A DNA stretch of 64,000 bases from Gemella massiliensis (GTDB lineage Bacteria; Bacillota; Bacilli; Staphylococcales; Gemellaceae), in NCBI RefSeq assembly GCF_900120125.1, contig NZ_LT635546.1:113228-177227 (forward strand), given 5' to 3'. Below are positions 46,591-54,358 of the stretch, piece by piece (the stretch's first letter is position 1; each line of letters starts with the position of its first letter). The translations under genes were made by a program, and so were the position numbers. The notes under the pieces were generated by a model. It was not told where the DNA came from, did no database searches, and saw only the letters and a list, made by a program, of their open reading frames with translations.

Positions 46591-47226
46591 ATGAGTAAGA
46601 AAACGAAAAATAGAATACTGAATGTGATAATAGCCTTGTTACTATTAACATCGGCAGTTTTAATATTTAAAAATCAAATTAGAGAGTATTTGACAGGAAA
46701 TGTTAATGATAAAATAATAACAGCGTACAAAAATGGTAAAGGAGAGGTTGATATACCGTGGTGGCAAAAATTGTTTACAGATAATCAATCTAAAATCAAA
46801 CTAACAGATTCAATGTTAGGAATTTTAAAAATTGATGATGTAAAAATAGAAGAGCCGATTTTCCAAGGGGTAACAGAAATAAATCTTATAAATGGTGTAG
46901 CAACAGCACAAGAACCATCTACATTAGATGCTCAGAATGTTGTTATAGCAGGGCATAGTGTTCAGGGGGTTGGAATTCGTTTTAATAATTTGAACAAAAT
47001 TAAAATGGGTACTAAAATTCAAATTATTTCAAAAGATAAGTTAAGAACCTACGAGGTAAGTAAATTATATGATGTAGCACCGACGCAAGTTGAAATCTTA
47101 GATCAACATAATGATCAACCTAAAAAATTAACTATGTTTACTTGTGATAACTTTAATCCAAAAACTGGAGAATGGGATAGCCGATTTGTAGTTGAAGCGA
47201 AATTAATAGGAGAAGAAAGTGCATAA
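46591..47226 (+). CDS. srtA: Class A sortase
   Basis: 211 residues with one N-terminal membrane anchor. VVIAGHSVQG holds the catalytic His, LTMFTCDNF the nucleophilic Cys and WDSRFVVEA the Arg. It joins LPXTG proteins such as the two LPKTG adhesins and the LPNTG protein in this window to the cell wall. It sits between recG and plsX, where staphylococci have fapR. GGAGGTTG is 4 bases from the ATG. Confidence 0.93.
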   Translation: MSKKTKNRILNVIIALLLLTSAVLIFKNQIREYLTGNVNDKIITAYKNGKGEVDIPWWQKLFTDNQSKIKLTDSMLGILKIDDVKIEEPIFQGVTEINLINGVATAQEPSTLDAQNVVIAGHSVQGVGIRFNNLNKIKMGTKIQIISKDKLRTYEVSKLYDVAPTQVEILDQHNDQPKKLTMFTCDNFNPKTGEWDSRFVVEAKLIGEESA

Positions 47227-48205
47227 CATGAAAATAGGAATAGATTTATTGGGTGTGGACGACACGCAAAAAATTATAAATTTTATAAACAGTTATCAGG
47301 ATAATGAAGTAGAATTATTCGTTTACGGTAGAGAAGAAGAGTTGAAAAAAATTACAAATAGAGATAATATTATAAAAAATATCTGTACAGAAGTAGTTCT
47401 TATAGAAGATGATTCAGCACGTGTACATCGTAAGAAAAAAGATGCTACTATGATACGACTTTTAGAAGATTTAAAAAATAATGTTGTAGATGTCGCTATT
47501 TCCGGTGGAAGTACAGGAGCATATATGGCAAGTGCAATCTTTATGGTTGGAAGAATTGAAGGTATATCAAAACCGGGACTTGGAACAATGCTACCGACAA
47601 GATCTGAGCATAAATTTTTGCTAACAGACCTTGGAGCAAATGTTGAGGCAAAACCGGAAGATTTATTAAACTATGCAAAACTTGGACAACTATATGTTAA
47701 ACATATCTATAATATAGATACTCCGGAGGTTGCACTTATAAATGTTGGTTCAGAAGAAACAAAAGGAAATAAGGTCTATAAAGAAGCACATAAATTGTTA
47801 AAAACAGAGATAGCAAATTTTAAAGGTAATATTGAAGCACGAGAAATATTAGAACATCAGTACGATGTCGTTATAGCAGATGGTTTTTCCGGGAATGTTC
47901 TGTTAAAAACAATAGAAGGTGTTGCTCAAACATTTGGAAAAATGATAAAAGCAATTTTTGTAAAAAATCTAATCACTAAAATAGGTGCAATTTTAGTAAA
48001 AGGCGGAATAACCGACTTTAAGAAAAAATTTGATTATAGTGAGTATGGCGGAGCGTTTTTGCTGGGATTGAAAAAACCAACTATAAAAGTTCATGGAGCA
48101 GCTGATGAAAAAGCATTATATTATGCAGTTCAACAAGCAAAAAAAATACATAAAACAAAACTTTATGATATAATGATAGAAACGATGGAACAAGGAGCAG
48201 AGTGA
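47219..48205 (+). CDS. plsX: Phosphate acyltransferase PlsX
   Basis: A PlsX protein of 325-328 residues. It turns acyl-ACP into acyl-phosphate for phospholipid synthesis. MKIGIDLLGVDD is the start of the fold; AISGGSTGAYMA, GLGTMLPTR and VIADGFSGNVLLKTIEG are family landmarks. GTG 47219 is 7 bases after GGAG and overlaps srtA by 8 bases; ATG 47228 is the other option. It is followed immediately by acpP, its partner carrier. Confidence 0.93.
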   Translation: MHNMKIGIDLLGVDDTQKIINFINSYQDNEVELFVYGREEELKKITNRDNIIKNICTEVVLIEDDSARVHRKKKDATMIRLLEDLKNNVVDVAISGGSTGAYMASAIFMVGRIEGISKPGLGTMLPTRSEHKFLLTDLGANVEAKPEDLLNYAKLGQLYVKHIYNIDTPEVALINVGSEETKGNKVYKEAHKLLKTEIANFKGNIEAREILEHQYDVVIADGFSGNVLLKTIEGVAQTFGKMIKAIFVKNLITKIGAILVKGGITDFKKKFDYSEYGGAFLLGLKKPTIKVHGAADEKALYYAVQQAKKIHKTKLYDIMIETMEQGAE

Positions 48206-48207
48206 TA

Positions 48208-48438
48208 ATGGCAATTTTTGAAGAAGTAAAAGATATAATTGTTAAATATATAAAAATAGATAAAGATAAAATAACATTAGATTCAAAATTAAATGAAGAT
48301 TTAGATGCTGATTCAATTGATATAGCTGATGTAGTAATGGATATTGAAGAAAAATATGGTTTTGAATTTTCGGATGAAGATGCAGAAAATATTACAGAAA
48401 TCAAAGATTTAGTAAAAGTTATTGAAGAAAGAAAATAA
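48208..48438 (+). CDS. acpP: Acyl carrier protein
   Basis: A 76-residue acidic four-helix carrier. The phosphopantetheine Ser is in LDADSIDIADVV (DSI rather than the usual DSL). ATG 48208 is preferred over GTG 48202 by spacing from AAGGAG. fabD and fabG, which often lie between plsX and acpP, are absent here. Confidence 0.95.
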   Translation: MAIFEEVKDIIVKYIKIDKDKITLDSKLNEDLDADSIDIADVVMDIEEKYGFEFSDEDAENITEIKDLVKVIEERK

Positions 48439-48577
48439 AAATAGAGAAAAAACCACGAGATATTTAAAAATTTGGTAGGTTTCAAATTACTTAATACTCT
48501 TACTAATAAGGTCAAAGATTTATAAACTCAAGGCTTATATATACTAAAACTAAAATTCACTCAATGTTAAAAAATTG

Positions 48578-50150
48578 GGCTCTGTGTCAAATACGGGGCA
48601 TGAGAAAAAATAAGGATAAAATGCTAAGCAATGCAGTGTTGCTTGGCATTTTTCAAAACGCCCTTAAAAGAAATATTATTTTTATACTCAGAAACAAATA
48701 ACCTAGAAACAACTAAAATGCGTAATCTAAAGTTATAAAAGCTATTATAACCATAAGAAACTCTCTTTAAAACCTTTATCTTATTATTAATACCCTCCAA
48801 AGAACCATTAGAAATAGAATACCTAACACTATTAAGCATATACCCTTTATGTTTTCTCATAGTATTAATAGCCTTACTAACACCATCAGATAAATCGATA
48901 GTAGATTTTTCAATTAATTCTTTAAACTCCAACTCATTTCTATACCTTATTGCATATCTAATATCCTGAACTCTCTCATAGCTAGCCTTAAATATACAAT
49001 CTAATCCTAATAAATAATCTAAAATATCACGTCTAGTAACTAAACTCCTAAAACTCCTATTAAAGAAAAACCTACCATGAGTAACATTACTTTCATCTTC
49101 TAATATTAACTTCCAATTATTTTTTAAAAGAGTATAATTAATACCTTTTTGTTTTTTGTAAATATTCATTAGCTTAACTCTAGTTCTATTAAGTTCTCTA
49201 TTAACATTTTGAATAAAGTTCTCTATTAACATTTTGAATAATATGAAACCTATCTATAACAATTTCAGCATTAGGAAACTTATTTCTAATCAACTTCATA
49301 TAAGGAGTATAAATATCAATACAAATAGCCTTAACATTACTTCTAGCCTCTTTAGAAAATCTGGAAAAATAATTATTTAAAATATACTCAGTTCTACCAT
49401 CAACTATATCAATAATCTCATGAGTTAAAGCATCTAAAAAAATAAAACTCATACCATTTTTACTATCTTTAGTAAACTTTAACTCATCAAAGCATAAATA
49501 CTCAGGTAAGGTATTATAGTTAAGAATGTCTACATGGGATTTACATTTATAAAGAGTTCTTATAACAATATTAACCGATACATTATTCATTTTGGCTATT
49601 TGTTTAAAAGATAAAGTATCAGCTAAATCACTCATTATAGAAAACTTAACATTTTTAGAAATACTACAGTATTTATCTACAAAAGAAGTAGTAGCTACAA
49701 ATTTTTTATTACAAGTTTTACACTTGAAACGTTGCTTTCTTAGTTCCAAATAAGCAGGGATACCTGATATTTTTAATAGATTAATTCTAGTAAGTTCATT
49801 AAAGCCGTTTTTAACTACAGTATAACCTTTATTAAGACAACCACAGCATTCACACTTCTTGGGTTTATATGTTAAGGTACCTTTGAATACAAAGTACTTT
49901 TGATTATTTTTTATAGTTTCGTTATGTGTTTTCTCAATAGTTATATTTTTATCTTTTATTTGTAGTAGGTTTTTAATGAATTATCCCTCTTTTATTTCTT
50001 TTGTTTTTGTGTTAAAATTATTCATGACAGATATCCTTTCATAGTTTATTTTTTTTGCACTTTAATTATATTGGATATTTGTCTTTTTGTATATTAAAAA
50101 ACAATACGGGGTATGGATTTTTTTTCATGCCCCGTATTTATTATACAACC
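48578..50150 (-). mobile_element. ISL3-family element, copy 2 (complete, 1573 bp)
   Basis: It is bounded by GGCTCTGTGTCAAATACGGG (48578 onward) and CCCCGTATTTATTATACAACC (to 50150), which share the inner ATACGGGGCATGA. The 8-bp target duplication AAAAATTG lies at 48570-48577 and 50151-50158. Near the right end a hairpin, AATACGGGGTATGG with CCATGCCCCGTATT-like pairing, could act as terminator. The element is almost identical to copy 3 at 54359 in the opposite orientation. Confidence 0.93.
48624..50025 (-). pseudogene. ISL3 transposase, copy 2, disabled
   Basis: The frame starts at 50025, stops at a TAA (49981-49983) after 14 codons where copy 1 has GAA, reopens, and is then shifted by a tandem 25-bp duplication (49191-49215 and 49216-49240) that breaks the protein at RELYSKC. 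Beyond the shift the C-terminus is intact (GYNSFYNFRLRILVVSRLF). Zinc-finger and DDE motifs remain visible. Confidence 0.9.
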
Positions 50151-50167
50151 AAAAATTGAGTGAATTT

Positions 50168-50208
50168 TTCTATAAGCATAACCTATGCTAACAAGTTTCG
50201 CCACCTCA
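50168..50208 (-). promoter_or_regulatory. Putative bacterial SECIS hairpin after the in-frame TGA
   Basis: On the minus strand the TGA (50208-50206) is followed after 22 bases by AGCATA-GGT-TATGCT (50189-50184, 50183-50181, 50180-50175), a 6-bp stem with a G-containing 3-base loop. Weaker pairs extend it outward. Distance and loop fit what is known of bacterial SECIS elements, which are read by SelB. The evidence is structural only. Confidence 0.5.
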
Positions 50209-51153
50209 AGAAGAACCCGCCCCTGCGGTACATCCATAACAGTGGATACCTGTAACAATACGTCTGACACCTGTATGTTCTTTAGCAAGCTCATTTACAT
50301 GTTTTATACGACCGGAAACATTTAGTTTTTCTATCAAATTAAAATCACAATCATATAAAGAACCGTCCGGTCCAACAGAAATCATATTGCGACACATAAG
50401 CCCCGGTAGAGTACCGGGATTATATGCTTTATATAACTTGTTCATGTAACCATCGTACAAACCTTCTCTATGTAAAAATTCTGAAAAACGACCAATAGGG
50501 TTATTAGTAATAACAAATAAATTATTAAACACTATTTCAAAGCTATCAAATAATTTTTTCTTATATGTTTTTTCAAGAGTTTCCTGTTTCGGTGGAAGAT
50601 ACGCTCCATTAGGATTATATACAAGATTAAGAACTAATTCTTTATCCTTTCCGTAACCTAATTCATTAAGCCTTTTTAATACTTCAATAGATTTAGGAAA
50701 TACTCCTTTACCACGTTGTCGCTCCACAACTTTTTCATTATAGTAGGGTAGTGATGCTACCACTTGAACTTTTAAATCACGGTATAATTCAGGAATATCT
50801 CTGTAGGCAGGTACTGACAAAATAATAAGGTTGGTACGAACAATAATAGTTTCCGCAAAAGGTCGAATTTCTTTTAAAAACCATCTGAAATTCGGATTCA
50901 TCTCCGGAGCACCACCGGTAATATCCATAGTCTTGTATTTACCGATTTTGAATGCTTCAATAATTTGTTCAAAAGTTTCTTTTACCATATTATTTTTTCG
51001 GGTAGGACCGCCGTTTACATGACAATGACTGCAAGTGATATTACATAAACTTCCAACATTAATCTGCATAATTTCGGGGTATTCTACCGTAAGCAAGTAT
51101 TGTTTATCTTCTACTTGTTCAAAAAATGGGGGAATATTATTTTTTTCTGTCAT
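50188..51153 (-). CDS. arsS: Radical SAM (seleno)protein ArsS, TGA read as selenocysteine
   Basis: A conventional reading gives 315 residues ending at TGA (50206-50208). The radical SAM cluster is C37-x3-C41-x2-C44 (CNITCSHCH), followed by MDITGGAPEM. The C-terminal Cys-rich domain has LMCRNM, YDCDF and HCYGCTAGAGSS. Family members continue as SSCGG or SSUGG. Here TGA takes that place and the frame goes on GGETC to TAG at 50188. NCBI names this family arsenosugar biosynthesis radical SAM (seleno)protein ArsS; it was first described as an rSAM/selenodomain protein. It lies 6 bases after the CMD-like gene and 29 bases before the IS insertion. Other genes here end with TGA, so general recoding is unlikely. 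A plain truncation is the alternative. Confidence 0.8.
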
Positions 51154-51159
51154 AATGAA

Positions 51160-51501
51160 TTAACGATTAGTTAGTTTATCAGACAATTCTTTACTTTGTA
51201 AACCATGAACAAGTGTAATACCGGCTTTCATAGCTGCAGCTACATGTATCGCTTCTGCTATTTGATCTTGGTCGCAGCCTTCTTCCAGACATGTATTTGT
51301 ATATGCCTCAATACAATAAGGACAACCCTCAGAATGAGCAATAGCGATAGCGATAAGTGCCTTTTCACGAGAAGTCAATTCACCATCTTGCATTGTTGTA
51401 CCGTAATAGGTCATAAAGTTTTTCCAAAGTTCCGGAGCATCTTCTCCAAATTTTCCTTCTCCAAATTCTATTAAATGTTTCTTTTTAAAATAATCTGCCA
51501 T
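51160..51501 (-). CDS. CMD/AhpD-like protein of the arsenosugar/selenodomain cluster
   Basis: A 113-residue carboxymuconolactone-decarboxylase-fold protein. The redox CxxC is C60-PY-C63 in AHSEGCPYCIEAY; the His found four residues later in AhpD peroxidases is Tyr67 here. Two more cysteines follow (NTCLEEGCDQ). Proteins of this type next to ArsS are annotated as arsenosugar biosynthesis-associated peroxidase-like. ATG 51501 has AAAAGGAGA upstream; a longer frame from 51567 lacks one. It is the first gene of the pair with arsS. Confidence 0.88.
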   Translation of the reverse strand: MADYFKKKHLIEFGEGKFGEDAPELWKNFMTYYGTTMQDGELTSREKALIAIAIAHSEGCPYCIEAYTNTCLEEGCDQDQIAEAIHVAAAMKAGITLVHGLQSKELSDKLTNR

Positions 51502-51768
51502 ATTCGCTCTCCTTTTAATAGTTATTATAAATCTATTATAATGCAGAAAAAAAATATATTCAAACAAAAATGATTTAAAGAATATATTTTTATATAATTA
51601 AATATTATAGAGTATATTTTTTTTAAAAAAATTATTAGTAATAGTTGCGAAAAATAAGAATATTATAATTGTATAGGTTTAATTTCAAAGTTTGTCAAAT
51701 AATTTTAAATTAAATATTTTTTAAATTAGAATTTTCCTTACTATTTAATTTTCAAGAAAAATTATATG
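51502..51768 (-). promoter_or_regulatory. Promoter region of the CMD-arsS pair
   Basis: 267 bases of very AT-rich DNA between the glycosyltransferase stop and the CMD-like gene, with no gene and no clear terminator. Several TATAAT-like strings are present (for example ATTATAATGC complement near 51535), so the exact promoter is not resolved. Confidence 0.35.
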
Positions 51769-52452
51769 TTATCTAACATCTTTGTATTGTTCAGCTATTT
51801 TTTCGACCGAAACTCCTTGACGATACATACGTTGAAATTTTTGCATTTGATACATTGTACGAAACTTCTTCCCTTTGTAGCGTCTGGCAGAAGTAGTGAT
51901 GAAACTATTGATAACCGTTATTTTATAACCATGTGCAGTTAAATCTTCGGAAATACGATAATCTTCCATTATTGGCATATCTTTGTAACCGCCAATTTGT
52001 TCAAAAACAAACCGCTTCATAAATAGACCTTGATCACCAAATGCAATATTTGTTATACTGGCTCGAAGTTTTGAAACTAGGGAGTTAATTTTCATTGAAA
52101 AGCTGTTTGGGTAAAATCTAATTTTAAGGCAACCTACTTCAGTAGGGCAAGATAAAATTTTTGAAATAACGTCTTTTTGAAGAACACTGTCAGCGTGAAC
52201 AAACCAAAGTATATCGCCTTTAGAAACACTCACTCCAAAATTCATTTGATTAGCACGTCCTTTTTTATCGGAAGTATAATAGTTATATCCAAAATAGCTG
52301 AGTTTTTTTAATATCAAAAGGGTGTTATCCTTGCTACCGCCGTCTACAAAAATAATTTCGTGTTGTTGGATATTATGTAATTGATAAAGGTTATAGATGA
52401 AATCTTGAATAGTTTTCTCTTCATTATATATCGGTACAATTATAGAAATCAT
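51769..52452 (-). CDS. TIGR04283-type glycosyltransferase (selenodomain/arsenosugar-associated)
   Basis: A 227-residue GT-A family 2 glycosyltransferase. It begins SIIVPIYNEEKTI, has FVDGGSKDNT, then KGRANQMNFGVSVSKGDI and WFVHADSVL, the pattern of the rSAM/selenodomain-associated transferase 2 group. GDQGLFMKR and MEDYRISEDL complete the fold. It would add a sugar to a small-molecule product made with ArsS. It is transcribed toward the CMD and arsS genes, 267 bases away, probably from a separate start. Confidence 0.88.
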   Translation of the reverse strand: MISIIVPIYNEEKTIQDFIYNLYQLHNIQQHEIIFVDGGSKDNTLLILKKLSYFGYNYYTSDKKGRANQMNFGVSVSKGDILWFVHADSVLQKDVISKILSCPTEVGCLKIRFYPNSFSMKINSLVSKLRASITNIAFGDQGLFMKRFVFEQIGGYKDMPIMEDYRISEDLTAHGYKITVINSFITTSARRYKGKKFRTMYQMQKFQRMYRQGVSVEKIAEQYKDVR

Positions 52453-52514
52453 AGTTACACTCCATATAAATTAATACTATTATTATATCATGATTTAAAA
52501 AAATAATAAAAATA

Positions 52515-52544
52515 TTGACGAATAAACTGTGTCTATTGTATAAT
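52515..52544 (+). promoter_or_regulatory. Promoter of the GntR-ABC operon
   Basis: TTGACG (52515-52520) and TATAAT (52539-52544) with an 18-base spacer. Confidence 0.7.
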
Positions 52545-52556
52545 TACAGTAGATAC
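52529..52556. promoter_or_regulatory. 12-4-12 inverted-repeat operator over the -10 box
   Basis: GTGTCTATTGTA-TAAT-TACAGTAGATAC: the arms match at 10 of 12 positions. The repeat covers the -10 element, so binding of the adjacent YtrA-type GntR protein would block transcription of its own operon. Confidence 0.65.
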
Positions 52557-52572
52557 AAAAAGAGGTGATGAT

Positions 52573-52965
52573 GTGGATATAAAAATTTCAAATTTATCTG
52601 ATGTTCCAATTTATCAGCAAATAGCATCTCAAATAAAAAAATATATATTAAATGGTATTATTAAGGAAAATGAGCAATTACCATCAATAAGAAATCTTGC
52701 TAAGGAATTAGAAGTAGGTATTATAACGATAAAAAAATCATATGAAGTGTTATTGGCTGAAAATTTAATATACAGCAAAGGTGCGGTTGGTTATTTTGTA
52801 AGTAATATTAACATTGAACAAATTTTATTAATAAAAAAAGAAGAATATCTAAATGAATTATCTATACTAATAGATAGAGCATTAAAAGATGGGTTGCAGA
52901 TATTTGATATTAGAAATATTATTGATAATATTTTAGAGGAGAAAGATTATGTTAACAATAAATAA
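52573..52965 (+). CDS. GntR-family regulator, YtrA subfamily
   Basis: 130 residues. It has an N-terminal winged helix (VPIYQQIASQIKKYILNGII, LPSIRNLAKELEVGIITIKKSY) and a short helical C-terminus without a ligand domain, as in YtrA-type repressors that control ABC exporters. It starts at GTG after AGAGGTGAT and overlaps the ABC ATPase gene by 17 bases. It probably represses this operon until cell-envelope stress or an antimicrobial peptide is present, by family. Confidence 0.88.
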   Translation: MDIKISNLSDVPIYQQIASQIKKYILNGIIKENEQLPSIRNLAKELEVGIITIKKSYEVLLAENLIYSKGAVGYFVSNINIEQILLIKKEEYLNELSILIDRALKDGLQIFDIRNIIDNILEEKDYVNNK

Positions 52966-53664
52966 TTTAACAGTGGTAAAAAACTCATTCAAACTGGGGC
53001 CGGTAAATTTAGATATTAAGAATGGGTATGTTTATGCAATTGCCGGTAATAGTGGAGCAGGAAAAACTGTATTTTTACAGAGCATATTAGGCGGTTTTGA
53101 TATTAGAAAAGATATGGTTTATTATGATAAATTAAATTTTAATGATAATGAACTGGAAATAAAATTTCAATATTCATATATAGCAGATAAACCATTATTT
53201 TCGGATAAGTTACGTGTTGATGAATTAATAAGTAAGTTAAAAAAATTAGATGAACGTTTAAATATAGAGAAATGTTTTAAATTATTAAAAAAATATAAAG
53301 TATATCGTCAAAAAAAAAAATTTACGAATTATCGCAAGGTCAAATAAAAATTTTACTATTTTCGATTGGAATTAGTACTAAGTCAAATATTTTGGTATTG
53401 GATAATCCATTTTCAGGTGTAGGGCTTATAGAAAAACGAGAAATGTTAGCGTTACTTCGTGAATATATAACAGATGATAAGATAATTATTATTGTAACAG
53501 AAGAAATGAATGTTATTCAGCATTTTGCTGATTATATTATTGTTTTTGAAAATGGTAAGGTTATATTAAATGAAGATATAGTTTCATTACAGGAAAAATT
53601 TAGTAATACTAATGTTGAAGAAATACTAATAACAATTCTGCAAGGAGGAAAAGGAAATGAATAA
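52949..53664 (+). pseudogene. ABC transporter ATPase, frameshifted at an A11 run
   Basis: The first frame has Walker A AGNSGAGKT and runs to RQKKKFTNYRKVK. The second frame holds the ABC signature LSQGQ, Walker B NILVLDNP and EEMNVIQHFADYIIVFENG. They join cleanly as KKIYELSQGQ if the run of 11 A bases at 53310-53320 gains one base or loses two. The total would be about 238 residues, normal for the family. It is a pseudogene, a slippage-dependent gene or an assembly error; flanking genes are intact. Confidence 0.85.
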
Positions 53665-54289
53665 AGAATATAGTAGTACGAAGATTGGAGCCTTAGTTAA
53701 CTTGATTTCCGGTAGAAACTATGAAGAACCTATGATATATAAGTTTTTGTATTATTTGTATTATCTTGTTTTAATAATAATTTTTTCAGAAATTCTATTT
53801 GATAAAAGTTATATGATTTTGAGTGTATTAGGAGCATACATTTTTATTAACACCGGTAGAAACTATGAGGACAAAGAAAATCATATTATCCAATATTTAC
53901 CTCTTAATTATAAAATAAAAATTCAATATATTTATTTTATTATGTATTTATCCCTAATAATAGTAACGGTATTGGACTTTATTACTCAATATTTTTACAA
54001 TAAAAATTGTATAATAGAATATTTGTATATGTTTATTGTAATGTATATTTTATCAAATATTGCAGTTGTTCAAATGATTATGACAAAGTACTCGCCTATT
54101 TGGTTTTTTATAGTTGATACAATAGTATATGTGTTAATCATTATAGTTATGTGTGTAATATTATCCGGTAATACATTAAAACCATTTAATAATAATCAGT
54201 TTAATTCAGTTAAATTAATATTGCTTATAGTTTTAGCAATAATTGTACAATTTATCTGTTTACAAATAATAAAACGTGTTAGAAAATGA
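53657..54289 (+). CDS. ABC-2-type membrane protein of unknown substrate
   Basis: 210 residues with about six hydrophobic spans (KFLYYLYYLVLIIIFSEIL, IWFFIVDTIVYVLIIIV). It overlaps the ATPase by 8 bases, with CAAGGAGGAAAAGG upstream. In GntR-ATPase-permease operons of the Ytr type such a protein is the transmembrane half. Sequence is too divergent for a finer name. Confidence 0.75.
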   Translation: MNKEYSSTKIGALVNLISGRNYEEPMIYKFLYYLYYLVLIIIFSEILFDKSYMILSVLGAYIFINTGRNYEDKENHIIQYLPLNYKIKIQYIYFIMYLSLIIVTVLDFITQYFYNKNCIIEYLYMFIVMYILSNIAVVQMIMTKYSPIWFFIVDTIVYVLIIIVMCVILSGNTLKPFNNNQFNSVKLILLIVLAIIVQFICLQIIKRVRK

Positions 54290-54324
54290 TAGAACTTTAA
54301 ATGGTTAGTATTATAAGTAGCAAA

Positions 54325-54351
54325 AAGGAGATTTGAATTTCAAATCTCCTT
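54325..54351 (+). terminator. Terminator of the GntR-ABC operon
   Basis: AAGGAGATTTGAA pairs with TTCAAATCTCCTT almost without a loop. The expected T-run is displaced by the target duplication of the ISL3 element, which is inserted immediately after it. Confidence 0.75.
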
Positions 54352-54358
54352 AAATTAT

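Larger units (their letters stand above)
48552..50168. terminator. Bidirectional terminator split by an ISL3 insertion
   Basis: AAAATTCACTCAAT (48552-48565) is the exact inverse of ATTGAGTGAATTTT (50155-50168). Without the insertion element and one copy of its 8-bp target duplication the two arms form a 14-bp hairpin with a loop of about 7 bases. It once separated acpP from the convergent radical SAM gene. Confidence 0.85.

Noticed and set aside
50206..50208. TGA read as Trp or Cys through a general code change
   Set aside because: TGA is the normal stop of several intact genes in the same window, so only local recoding or true termination remains.
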